Shown here one piece after another: positions 16,601 through 22,732 of a stretch of DNA of 22,732 bases (positions are counted from its first letter, which is position 1; every line of letters begins with the position of its first letter). Under the pieces are notes generated by a model that was given only the letters and a program-made list of their open reading frames with translations, ran no database searches and was not told the DNA's origin. This stretch comes from CAZXYS01 sp964645005 (GTDB taxonomy: Bacteria; Bacteroidota; Ignavibacteria; Kapaibacteriales; UBA2268). The DNA lies in NCBI GenBank assembly GCA_964645005.1, contig CAZXYS010000051.1, positions 1 to 22,732 of the forward strand, in the 5' to 3' direction. Made by a program: the position numbers and the translations under genes.

Positions 16601-17838
16601 ACCAGCTTGATGGGCAACCTATTGAAATATGGAAAGATAATACTAAAATTACTGATGCAACAAATTCAGCACATCCTGAAAATGCTACGCAGACTGACAA
16701 TGCCAAGAAACCAAATATGAGCCGTGCTTATACATCCGGCGGTATCATGGCTTTCCCGGCTGTTGATTTCAATGTTGATTACAGGCAAAGATATTATGGT
16801 CAGTCTGATATTATGAATTCCGAATATAGTAAGGAAATTACAACTGACGAAACAAGCAAATGGGAACCCGATCATCCTCATAAGAACTTGTTTGTAGTAT
16901 TTCAGGTCAGTGATTTAATTGACGAAGCTGGCGAAGGAACATACTATACTGACGGTCGTCAGTGTATTGTAGAAATGGGCGGACCCCTCTCCGGTTATAA
17001 TGCATATATCCATCAAAGCAAGATCGTAATTGGAATGTGGAACAGATATCAGCGCCAATTCCTGATGTATGATCCTGACGATAATAATAATCCTCTATAT
17101 CCTTTGACAGCAGGATATGTTTACTTATTACATCTTGAATATAATGGCGATACAAAACAATTCCGTGGCGTAGTAAATTGCGCAGGCGATAATAATAATG
17201 CTCATCCTCCTGGATATGTTGATGCCGGCTCCGAGATTGTAGTATCCTTCGATGGACTTACAAAAGATAATACTTCAGGAAGTCCTGATCTGACTGGTAT
17301 TGGCGGTGCTGCAAGAACTCATTACCATGACTATAACACTGGAGAAACTCATTCCGATCATTTTGACGGCAAAATTGGTGATGTCATGCTATATAACAAG
17401 CATTTTGAAACCAAATCTGATATGGATAAGGTATATCAATTCCTTAACTACAGATATAAGGATTTTGATTGGGTGCAGGGTTTTCAACCTTATGGTCCGT
17501 TTTATTACGACGGCAGCTCACGACCCAAAGACTCCGACGATTGGAAAGTATTCACCTTCACCGATCATGATCGCAGCGACGTTCAGGTCTCCGAAGCCTA
17601 TCCCAATCCGTTCACGACTACCACTACTCTCGGCATTCTTATGACGACAAATAGCCGCGTCAAAGTGGAACTCTTCGATGAACTGGGTAACAAGGTAACG
17701 ACGGCGTTCGAAGGCAGCCTCGGCGAAGGCTTCAACCCCGTAGAAATCGACGGAACCGGTCTGACCAGCGGCATGTACATGTACCGCGTCACCGGCGACG
17801 GCTTCGTAAAAACCGGCAAAGTTGTTCTTAGTAAATAA
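13696..17838 (+). CDS. Giant secreted right-handed beta-helix protein with LamG-like region and T9SS type A sorting domain
   Basis: 1380 residues from ATG 13696, chosen for its GGAG site and the signal peptide that follows (MMKKLVPILIML, cleavage near SFA, residue 25). In-frame ATGs at 13660 and 13672 are less likely. Residues 28-33 read 'VYVDDD', then 'AFDNIQDGID..GGTVNVAAGTY' opens a parallel beta-helix to about 365, closed by 'NWWGDED'. A second 'SIQDAIDAADQGDVIEAGDGDY' unit runs about 425-700 and again ends at 'NNWWGDASGPEF'. A shorter third unit starts near 781 ('LQNAVNCAYDGDIVEI'). Residues about 957-1262 form a concanavalin-like region ('DLVLHLDPTG', 'YHDYNTGETHSDHFDGKIGDVMLYN'). The last ~80 residues are the sorting domain ('SEAYPNPF', 'LFDELGNKV', 'GKVVLSK'). 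Beta-helix folds occur in lyases and adhesins; no catalytic set is visible, so carbohydrate or surface binding is only a guess. It shares modules and promoter with the next gene. Confidence 0.85.
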   Translation: MMKKLVPILIMLGFIAFTMNSFAANPVYVDDDYTSGGGNDGHTWGVDAFDNIQDGIDNVDNGGTVNVAAGTYNENVEIDVPDITLQSVDGRDNTIITPPTIGLETPGISVLKNMGTVTVDGFTADGFRNGIIQGMSKSEGTAYIVKNCKVIPENNDTDPYLRNGIQVSGDNSQVIGNYVIGAALTSTWASSGIGVVNASNVLVQDNTVNTASADIGISVLNYSVALVNNITIKENTVIGATHGIRLNGKNSENWKSISNVQIEDNMIKESPDWAGIYLIWTYAEDVTIIGNEIVDHYYFGIVGHNAEIDGLFIESNNVSGNGFAGIYFYNTVDLLNDIIINSNDLSNNTTYGLGENTSSSISIDATCNWWGDEDLCKIAPKISGNVDFIPWLTNGTDNEPGTTGFQPVPNSCDGSGGLLVTNLTTGEYFCSIQDAIDAADQGDVIEAGDGDYNEDVTINKDGLTVRAENPPTNTSVINGQVTISADNIIFEKFKVVPGSVSGHEAAILISSSNVTVQKCIIDGMTGDGTGSIKGIHIYNGSTPYKSGYHILSNTIKNIDNQGTTSYGGSSGMMIQGVIEDIEIKNNTIVDMHSKGWAYGIEITPTSSAPTNPPKNVEIRNNDVSKVNDGSAYTLGSGSAPYPGACLSIDAASSTPADPREVTVKHNKFVNTPSSYGAINKNTDYILDAENNWWGDASGPEFDGLNRIDYRQNNGPDIDEPIVDGGCGSKINNNVDFSPYYTDMGMTTLQNIQVNMYNTSGCVFNGSSVATSHGTNTNKDPRQAHFALQNAVNCAYDGDIVEIVGGLTDETSSSPGYKEIVVHDGITVLSVGDEYIIDSGSPPIWSWSDIQMTFRNCVLRLVNDDRWIRIHGDGDIICVDCKFYADQDFSGWSSQNMFVPQGFANCEYLKRRYLDGCQPNNGDYSDIWGPDFDDDPERPAPGNGCFHFNVPRCAPFQNDLVLHLDPTGLHQLDGQPIEIWKDNTKITDATNSAHPENATQTDNAKKPNMSRAYTSGGIMAFPAVDFNVDYRQRYYGQSDIMNSEYSKEITTDETSKWEPDHPHKNLFVVFQVSDLIDEAGEGTYYTDGRQCIVEMGGPLSGYNAYIHQSKIVIGMWNRYQRQFLMYDPDDNNNPLYPLTAGYVYLLHLEYNGDTKQFRGVVNCAGDNNNAHPPGYVDAGSEIVVSFDGLTKDNTSGSPDLTGIGGAARTHYHDYNTGETHSDHFDGKIGDVMLYNKHFETKSDMDKVYQFLNYRYKDFDWVQGFQPYGPFYYDGSSRPKDSDDWKVFTFTDHDRSDVQVSEAYPNPFTTTTTLGILMTTNSRVKVELFDELGNKVTTAFEGSLGEGFNPVEIDGTGLTSGMYMYRVTGDGFVKTGKVVLSK

Positions 17839-17851
17839 TGAAACTCTGCTT

Positions 17852-17886
17852 GTTCCCGGGCATTGCGCCCGGGAACGGGCAATTTT
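17852..17886 (+). terminator. Hairpin terminator-like structure after first giant surface gene
   Basis: GTTCCCGGG (17852-17860) pairs perfectly with CCCGGGAAC (17868-17876) across a 7-base loop, 13 bp past the stop codon. A five-T run follows after GGGCAA (17883-17887), so the tail is imperfect. Similar CCCGGG hairpins follow the second giant gene, so it may be a dispersed GC-rich element acting as a terminator. Confidence 0.55.
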
Positions 17887-17891
17887 TAAAC

Positions 17892-17910
17892 AGTTCTTTG
17901 ATAATTGATA
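17892..17910 (+). promoter_or_regulatory. boxA-like sequence downstream of first giant surface gene
   Basis: AGTTCTTTGATAATTG resembles the boxA antitermination element (core GCTCTTTAACA in rRNA leaders). It lies just past the terminator-like hairpin. A closer match occurs at 22539-22559 downstream of the second giant gene. No rRNA follows, so the role is uncertain. Confidence 0.3.
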
Positions 17911-17991
17911 TGACGTTCACGGCAAATTACGGACGTAGATATAACGGAATGGTATTTCACAGGGCTTTAAATGGTTTATCAAGCTCAAATG

Positions 17992-18009
17992 GTACGTAAA
18001 AACACGTAC
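17992..18009. repeat. Inverted repeat GTACGT-N6-ACGTAC
   Basis: A perfect 6-bp arm inverted repeat. Read on the minus strand it includes TACGTGTTTTT, identical to 18187-18197 in the next promoter. The surrounding 17911-18078 has no gene. A related half-site, GGACGTAGATAT, is at 17931-17942. Possibly a distal operator of the same regulator. Confidence 0.4.
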
Positions 18010-18079
18010 ATAATATTCAGGCAAATAACGACCGATAAAAAAAATTTTAAAATAAATTTGACATCAAAAAAGCCCTATT

Positions 18080-18270
18080 TGCTCAATATTAGCCAAAAAC
18101 AAGCCCCATGATATACCATTTTACACTTAGCTCTAAGTGCTAACACTTAAAACAGCGTCTACGTAAATAATTGTATTTTATAAAATTACGTGTTTTTTGG
18201 TATTTACAGGCATTACTTTTTAGCGTATATTTGCAACCGTGACTTTAAGTCAATTATTCAAAATTAAATG
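18080..18270 (+). promoter_or_regulatory. Promoter region of second giant surface gene (copy B of the duplicated promoter)
   Basis: Counterpart of 13402-13590. TATATTTG (18226-18233) is the -7 match. TATACCATTTTACACTTAG (18112-18130) is the exact reverse complement of 4078-4096. The CACTTAG-ct-CTAAGTG inverted repeat (18124-18130, 18133-18139) and a third CACTTA (18144-18149) are kept. GTCTACGT near 18157 and TACGTGTTTTTTGGTATTT (18187-18205) replace the exact 17-mer of copy A with a diverged version. Spacing of all elements is conserved, which argues for shared control. Confidence 0.7.
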
Positions 18271-18320
18271 AAACAAAAAATGAAGACAGATAAAACGAAA
18301 TATAGAATTACAGATTACAG

Positions 18321-18343
18321 AATGTTAAACTTTTATGGAGATA
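18321..18343 (+). promoter_or_regulatory. Conserved leader and ribosome-binding site before second giant surface gene
   Basis: Identical over 23 bases to 13671-13693, while the bases around it differ. GGAG at 18337-18340 is eight bases before ATG 18349. Confidence 0.6.
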
Positions 18344-18348
18344 GAAAT

Positions 18349-21300
18349 ATGAAGAAATTAGTACTTGTTTTGCTAACCAGTTTTATTTTTACTTGTATGA
18401 TGACTATACAAGTTAAAGCTGTCACGGTCACTTTCCCAGGTTCATCAGCATCCTCTGCCGGGTGTTTAAGTGACGATACCGAGCAATACATGGGCAGTGG
18501 CTCATGGAAAAACGATCAGAGTAAATCAAAAGCCGCAATAATTTTATGGGATGGAACTTTTCCTATAAGCGAATTACAGCCTTTTACAATTGATGATATT
18601 GATTACATATCATATTACACTAAAAAGCCTACTGATGGAACAAATCCTGATTTTTATATTTCAATATACACGGAACCAGATGGTTCTGATGATAAGGAGG
18701 ATTGGTATGGTTATCGACTTAATGCAGAGCCATATTATTCTAATAGCCTTACTGCTCCAGCTAATCAGTGGAATCATTGGAATACAAATTCAGGCAATAA
18801 CCAACTTACTTTTTTTGATTCTTGGAAATCAGATGGATATGGATTTTATGGACAGCCTGATTTACAGGATATACAAAATGGAAACATAAATTGGCAACAA
18901 GATTATGGACATGGAGTAGATCAGGATATTGACTACGGGAGTGAAACCGTTAAAGCTATATATTTCAGTACTGGTTCTGATTGGAATAATACATTTACAG
19001 GTAATATTGATGAATTGGAAATCAAATTAACTGATGGTACAATTCTGACTATAGACCTCGAAGGAAGTAATCCATCAACAGTATATGTAGATGATGACTG
19101 GGCAGGTTCTAATCTTGGTGAAGAGGTAGAATCCGGTAAGTTTTTCGGTTTCAACGCTTTCGACAATATCCAGGACGGCGTTGACGGGGTTTCCGGTAGT
19201 ACTGTTAATGTTGCTGCAGGGACATACACACCAGGTAGTACAATTAACTTATCAACCAATAATCTGAATATCATCGGTCCGCAGGCTGGTGTCGATCCAC
19301 GTCCTACATACGGCAGCTCTCGCACAGCCGGTTCGGCAAGTGAAGCTATTGTTGATGGCGGCGGAAGCCTTGGAACGATATTTAATATTACAGGCAATAA
19401 TGTTGTAATTGACGGTCTGGAAGTTAAATCAGGCTATGGAGACATGATTTACAGTCCCTCAGGTACATCAGTGACCGGAACACAAGTCCGGTATTGCATA
19501 ATCCATGATGGACAGGGAGATGAAGGAGTGCAATTAAAAAAGGCACCGGAATCCATATTAGAATACAATTATGTATTTGACATTGGCTCTCCTGGTGATG
19601 CCTTGAACCTTAGCGATGGTTCCGACTATGGTATCATAAGATATAATGAAGTTGGCAATATTGGTACATCTAATGCCGCTATATGGTGTTATGTTGTTGA
19701 GAATATGTCTATTCATCATAACTTAGTATATAATGTTCCTAACAATGACGGAATTAAATTAGGTGGCAGCAGCAGTGACGCTGGCAATCCCGGCGGTGAA
19801 ATTAAATATAATATAGTTCATGACACTGATCAAGACGGTATTTCTGTTTATATGAGCGATGTTACCGTCCAATGTAATGAGATTTACAATTCCACAAGTG
19901 TAAATGGAGCGCTATACATAAGCTACAATGTTGATAATGTCACAGTTATGAACAACCACATTCATGACAATGGCGTCGCCGGCGACGTCAGGACTACTTA
20001 TGGTATAGGAGTTGGCCAAGAAAATAGTATTTACCAACCAACTAATGTGGTTATTAACGAAAACAGTCTGGAGAATAATGAAGAAGGATTGTTCTTCAAT
20101 AACGTTAATAATACCACAGTTGAGTTAGATGCCGAATATAACTGGTGGGGTACCAACGATGGCTCAGTAATAGCCAACTATGTGCATAGCGCAAACGGCG
20201 ATAAAGTTGACTATACACCATGGTACTCAAGTGGGACAAATGTTTCAACTGCACCATGTTTTAAAGGTCTCCCCGCTCCCATCGCAGAATGGAATTTCAA
20301 CGATTGCGATGATTTCGGCAAAGACTATGTTGATCCTCCGGCAGATGCCAGCGAAACAGACGGCGCCCAGCAGTTCGTCGGTCATAACGGTCCCGGCGCC
20401 CTCTTCGACGGCGAGGTCTATATGAATGCCGGCAATCCTTCCAAACTTGATCTCACACAGGAAGTTTCTATCAGCTGCTGGATATTTGCCTTTACTGCAG
20501 ATCACACACGACAGGTCTTTTCGGCTGGTCATGAAAACGGTAATACCCAATATGAATTAAAAACTCTTGATGATAATGAAGGAGATACTCAGGGTGATGG
20601 TATTTTAACATTCCGTTTCCATAACGGTACTCGTCATGGAGCTGAAGCATACGCCGGTCAAAGCTTCAACGGTGCATCTACTTACAAATTAAACGATAAT
20701 ACCGGTAAATGGCTCTATGTTGCAGGTACTTTCAAGCAGACTGAAACGGATCCTAACTTTGGAACATGGAAACTTTATATCAATGACGGCGGTACATGGT
20801 ACAAATATAACAAAGACGACTTAGGTCCAGTTTCTACCACTACAGACAATCTTATCGGCGCCATATATGCCCAGAGCCAGGGTGGAGACGTCCAACACTG
20901 GTTCGACGGTATGATTGACGAACTGAAGATATATAACTTCCAATTGTCAGATCAGCAAGTCGGAGATATATACGATTCCGAAAAAGACGGCTTCGGCTGG
21001 GGATGTGATATACCTTATGATGATCTCGTACTCTGGCACGACGCCTACGATATTGATGGCGACTTCTCATACTGGAATAATCCCGCCGACGAAACTCCAA
21101 TTTCCAATTGGGATGACAAAACCGATATAGACGGCGGTCCTTTAGAAGAAGACGCCACCATGGGCATTCCTTACAAACAGCCTAAATATGACATGCCTTC
21201 GGCTATCAACGGCAGACCTTCCGTTAGATTTACGGTTGATTACAAAACTACCCATTATGGTCAATCAGATATCCTGACTTCACCTTATCATAAGGAAATT

Positions 21301-22227
21301 ACAACGGATGAAACTGATAAATGGAATCCGGATAAGACGGATAAAGACCTTATGGTAGCCTTTGGTCTTGGCAATAGAATTCATCAGTCTGATGATCCAA
21401 CACCTTCGCCTCCGTATTATACTGACGGGCGCATGTGTATTTTCGAAGCTGGCGGTCCGCTCTCCGGATTTAACATTTACATCCACGACGGACAGCTCGT
21501 TTACGGCATGTGGAATCGCTTCCAGCAGCGTTACTTGAGACTGCCGAACGCCGGTTTAACAGGTGGTGAAGAATACATGGCTAATCTGGAATATAATGGC
21601 TCTACCGAAAAATACCGCGCTGTATTGATGGAAGGAAATCAGGTATCAAAAGTATCACCGACACTCGACTTTAAAGGCTTGTCCAAAGACATGACTAAGA
21701 ATGGCTCGCCTGACGAAACCGGTGTTGGCGGTGCTGCCAGAACACGCTACCATGACTATAACACTGGCGAAACATACTCGGATAATTTCGACGGCTGGAT
21801 TGGTGAGGTTATGCTCTTTAACACATTCCTGCCGCCGGCAGCCAAGAATTATGTTTATCCTTATCTTGGTCTTAAGTATGCAGAAAAATGGTGGTGGTAC
21901 CCCGCAACAGGCGCTCCAAAAATCGGGGACTGGGAAGTAATCAGCAAAGACCTTGCTGACCTCAGCAAAACCCAGCTTAGCGATGCTTATCCCAACCCAT
22001 TCGAAACTACGACTCAGTTCAGCGTAAATATTCCCGCTGAGCAGAATGTCACAATAAATCTTTACGACAACATGGGCAATAAAGTTATGGACATCTTTTC
22101 CGGTTCGCTCTCCGAAGGCATCTTCGACTTCACTATCGACGGCACGAACCTGAGCAATGGTATGTATTTCTATCGCGTATCCGGCGACGGCTTTGTCCGG
22201 AGCGGCAAAGTTGTTCTCAGCAAGTAA
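18349..22227 (+). CDS. Giant secreted beta-helix/LamG protein with T9SS type A sorting domain
   Basis: 1292 residues from ATG 18349, chosen for the GGAG leader and the signal peptide that follows (MKKLVLVLLTSF, cleavage after VKA near residue 25). An in-frame ATG at 18268 would put 27 hydrophilic residues before the signal peptide. Residues about 26-240 form a beta-rich domain I do not recognise. 'VYVDDDWAG' (about 245) opens a right-handed beta-helix to 'NWWGTNDGS' (about 597). A LamG-like domain (about 643-880; 'AEWNFND', 'KWLYVAGTF', 'FDGMIDELKIYN') is followed by a second concanavalin-like region (about 891-1177; 'DLVLWHDAYD', 'YHDYNTGETYSDNFDGWIGEVMLFN') homologous to that of the upstream gene. 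The sorting domain (1211-1292; 'SDAYPNPF', 'LYDNMGNKV', 'SGKVVLSK') closes it. Probably a cell-surface binding or adhesive protein; no enzyme motif was identified. Confidence 0.85.
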   Translation: MKKLVLVLLTSFIFTCMMTIQVKAVTVTFPGSSASSAGCLSDDTEQYMGSGSWKNDQSKSKAAIILWDGTFPISELQPFTIDDIDYISYYTKKPTDGTNPDFYISIYTEPDGSDDKEDWYGYRLNAEPYYSNSLTAPANQWNHWNTNSGNNQLTFFDSWKSDGYGFYGQPDLQDIQNGNINWQQDYGHGVDQDIDYGSETVKAIYFSTGSDWNNTFTGNIDELEIKLTDGTILTIDLEGSNPSTVYVDDDWAGSNLGEEVESGKFFGFNAFDNIQDGVDGVSGSTVNVAAGTYTPGSTINLSTNNLNIIGPQAGVDPRPTYGSSRTAGSASEAIVDGGGSLGTIFNITGNNVVIDGLEVKSGYGDMIYSPSGTSVTGTQVRYCIIHDGQGDEGVQLKKAPESILEYNYVFDIGSPGDALNLSDGSDYGIIRYNEVGNIGTSNAAIWCYVVENMSIHHNLVYNVPNNDGIKLGGSSSDAGNPGGEIKYNIVHDTDQDGISVYMSDVTVQCNEIYNSTSVNGALYISYNVDNVTVMNNHIHDNGVAGDVRTTYGIGVGQENSIYQPTNVVINENSLENNEEGLFFNNVNNTTVELDAEYNWWGTNDGSVIANYVHSANGDKVDYTPWYSSGTNVSTAPCFKGLPAPIAEWNFNDCDDFGKDYVDPPADASETDGAQQFVGHNGPGALFDGEVYMNAGNPSKLDLTQEVSISCWIFAFTADHTRQVFSAGHENGNTQYELKTLDDNEGDTQGDGILTFRFHNGTRHGAEAYAGQSFNGASTYKLNDNTGKWLYVAGTFKQTETDPNFGTWKLYINDGGTWYKYNKDDLGPVSTTTDNLIGAIYAQSQGGDVQHWFDGMIDELKIYNFQLSDQQVGDIYDSEKDGFGWGCDIPYDDLVLWHDAYDIDGDFSYWNNPADETPISNWDDKTDIDGGPLEEDATMGIPYKQPKYDMPSAINGRPSVRFTVDYKTTHYGQSDILTSPYHKEITTDETDKWNPDKTDKDLMVAFGLGNRIHQSDDPTPSPPYYTDGRMCIFEAGGPLSGFNIYIHDGQLVYGMWNRFQQRYLRLPNAGLTGGEEYMANLEYNGSTEKYRAVLMEGNQVSKVSPTLDFKGLSKDMTKNGSPDETGVGGAARTRYHDYNTGETYSDNFDGWIGEVMLFNTFLPPAAKNYVYPYLGLKYAEKWWWYPATGAPKIGDWEVISKDLADLSKTQLSDAYPNPFETTTQFSVNIPAEQNVTINLYDNMGNKVMDIFSGSLSEGIFDFTIDGTNLSNGMYFYRVSGDGFVRSGKVVLSK

Positions 22228-22340
22228 ATTCAATCCCCACCCTTCTCCCGGGTTAGCGCCCGGGGGGGACGGGTAGAATAAATTGACAATCGAATTGGCG
22301 TTCCGCACCGACGGAGCGCAGAGCAAAAAAGAAAGCGGCA

Positions 22341-22364
22341 TGTTCCCGGCTTCGACCGGGAACA
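22341..22364. repeat. GC-rich hairpin TGTTCCCGG/CCGGGAACA
   Basis: Perfect 9-bp stem with a 6-base loop (cttcga). The stem shares TGTTCCCGG with the hairpin at 17852-17876, so the two intergenic regions after the giant genes carry related elements. Confidence 0.5.
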
Positions 22365-22538
22365 GCGCAAAACGGAAAAACGAAAGTCATCCCGGGCAGC
22401 GCACCGCAAAGTTCGATCTGCTGAACCCAAACTGAGACCAGAGATCGCTTCGCAGCGCAGCAAGCTATGACAATAATAAATGCCCGATATGACGAAAATC
22501 TTTTAGCTGCCAGGCGCTGCCTGGATAAAGCACGCAAA

Positions 22539-22559
22539 AGTTCTTTAACAACTGAATAG
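22539..22559 (+). promoter_or_regulatory. boxA-like sequence upstream of last gene
   Basis: AGTTCTTTAACAACT matches the rRNA-leader boxA core GCTCTTTAACA at 10 of 11 bases. It lies about 145 bp upstream of the gene at 22705. Antitermination of the following transcript is possible but unproven. Confidence 0.35.
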
Positions 22560-22704
22560 TCCGCACGCGGCGCGCCCCCGCAAATCGGGGCGGAGCAATC
22601 CGGCGCCGCCGGAAATTTCGAAAACAGCCTTTTAAAATAATGTGTTCTAAAAAACACATAATTAACATTAATTATTTTTTTAAACAAATTCTAAGGAGTT
22701 TAAT

Positions 22705-22732
22705 ATGAAAAAGCTCATCGCATTACTTTTCG
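22705..22732 (+). CDS. Start of an exported protein (partial, runs off window)
   Basis: Only nine codons are visible (MKKLIALLF), a typical opening of a Sec signal peptide. AAGGAG (22693-22698) is six bases before the ATG and is the strongest Shine-Dalgarno sequence in the window. It may be another member of the surface-protein series, but the leader differs from the 23-base leader shared by the two giant genes, and no domain can be seen. Confidence 0.7.

Larger units (their letters stand above)
22228..22704. other. Hairpin-rich intergenic tract without a supportable gene
   Basis: 477 bp of composition unlike the flanking genes, with GC-rich blocks. It holds CCCGGG-ttagcg-CCCGGG (22247-22264), TGTTCCCGG-cttcga-CCGGGAACA (22341-22364), a GCTTCGCAGCGCAGCAAGC palindromic patch near 22447-22465, CCAGGC-gct-GCCTGG (22510-22524), CCCCG/CGGGG (22576-22590) and ATGTGTT/AACACAT (22640-22659). 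The first hairpin may end transcription of the giant gene. Reading frames across the tract look like chance frames in GC-rich repeats. An AT-rich stretch (22656-22690) before the last gene may hold its promoter. Confidence 0.5.

Noticed and set aside
13696..22227. Polysaccharide lyase call for the beta-helix proteins
   Set aside because: The fold fits but no lyase catalytic residues or family motifs could be recognised.
21655..22341. Antisense frame (228 codons) across the end of the second giant gene
   Set aside because: It overlaps the sorting domain and hairpin tract, has no ribosome site and no recognisable domain.
22539..22559. rRNA operon leader
   Set aside because: The boxA-like match is followed by a protein-coding start at 22705, not by 16S rRNA.
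22253..22687. Overlapping minus-strand frames in the last intergenic tract
   Set aside because: Frames in GC-rich palindromic DNA, rich in Arg and Cys, mutually overlapping and without ribosome sites.

Overview
The window looks like chromosomal DNA from a Bacteroidota/FCB-group bacterium (Bacteroidota, or a relative such as Ignavibacteria or Kapabacteria). Three secreted proteins end in type IX secretion system (T9SS) type A sorting domains with 'PNPF' motifs. Putative promoters match the Bacteroidota -7 consensus TAnnTTTG, and several starts lack a Shine-Dalgarno sequence. The DNA is moderately AT-rich. No species can be named, and there is no sign of phage, transposase, CRISPR, tRNA or rRNA genes.

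Layout. (1) 168-4055 (+): two paralogous exported proteins with a PD40/WD40-like propeller and an OmpA-like C-terminus, similar in design to T9SS-associated periplasmic proteins of the PorE type. (2) 4056-11788: a two-component block. It holds a stand-alone receiver (4240-4659, +); convergent to it, a minus-strand pair made of a very large seven-PAS/GAF hybrid histidine kinase (10655-5835) followed by a small receiver-kinase with a degraded ATP-binding domain (5820-4678); and a divergent NarL/LuxR-type response regulator (11114-11788, +). (3) 11822-13339 (+): an Asp-box propeller protein with a T9SS sorting domain, only 33 bp behind the NarL regulator and probably in its operon. (4) 13696-17838 and 18349-22227 (+): two giant beta-helix/LamG-like T9SS cargo proteins, each behind its own copy of a ~160-190 bp promoter region. 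(5) 22228-22732: a hairpin-rich intergenic tract, then the first nine codons of another exported protein.

The most interesting signal is between the genes. A 17-bp element, TACGTGTAAATCGGTAT, occurs twice on the minus strand upstream of the giant hybrid kinase. It occurs once, exactly, in the promoter of the first beta-helix gene and in diverged form in the promoter of the second. A separate 19-bp element, CTAAGTGTAAAATGGTATA, and GGTATTTTT palindromes link the receiver gene at 4240 to the same set. Together with the RR/Asp-box operon, this suggests that the sensory block controls, and is controlled together with, the T9SS surface proteins. That regulon is an inference from shared sequence only. 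Other points are a probable pseudokinase co-transcribed with an intact hybrid kinase, a histidine-free HPt-like tail on that kinase, and boxA-like sequences downstream of both giant surface genes.
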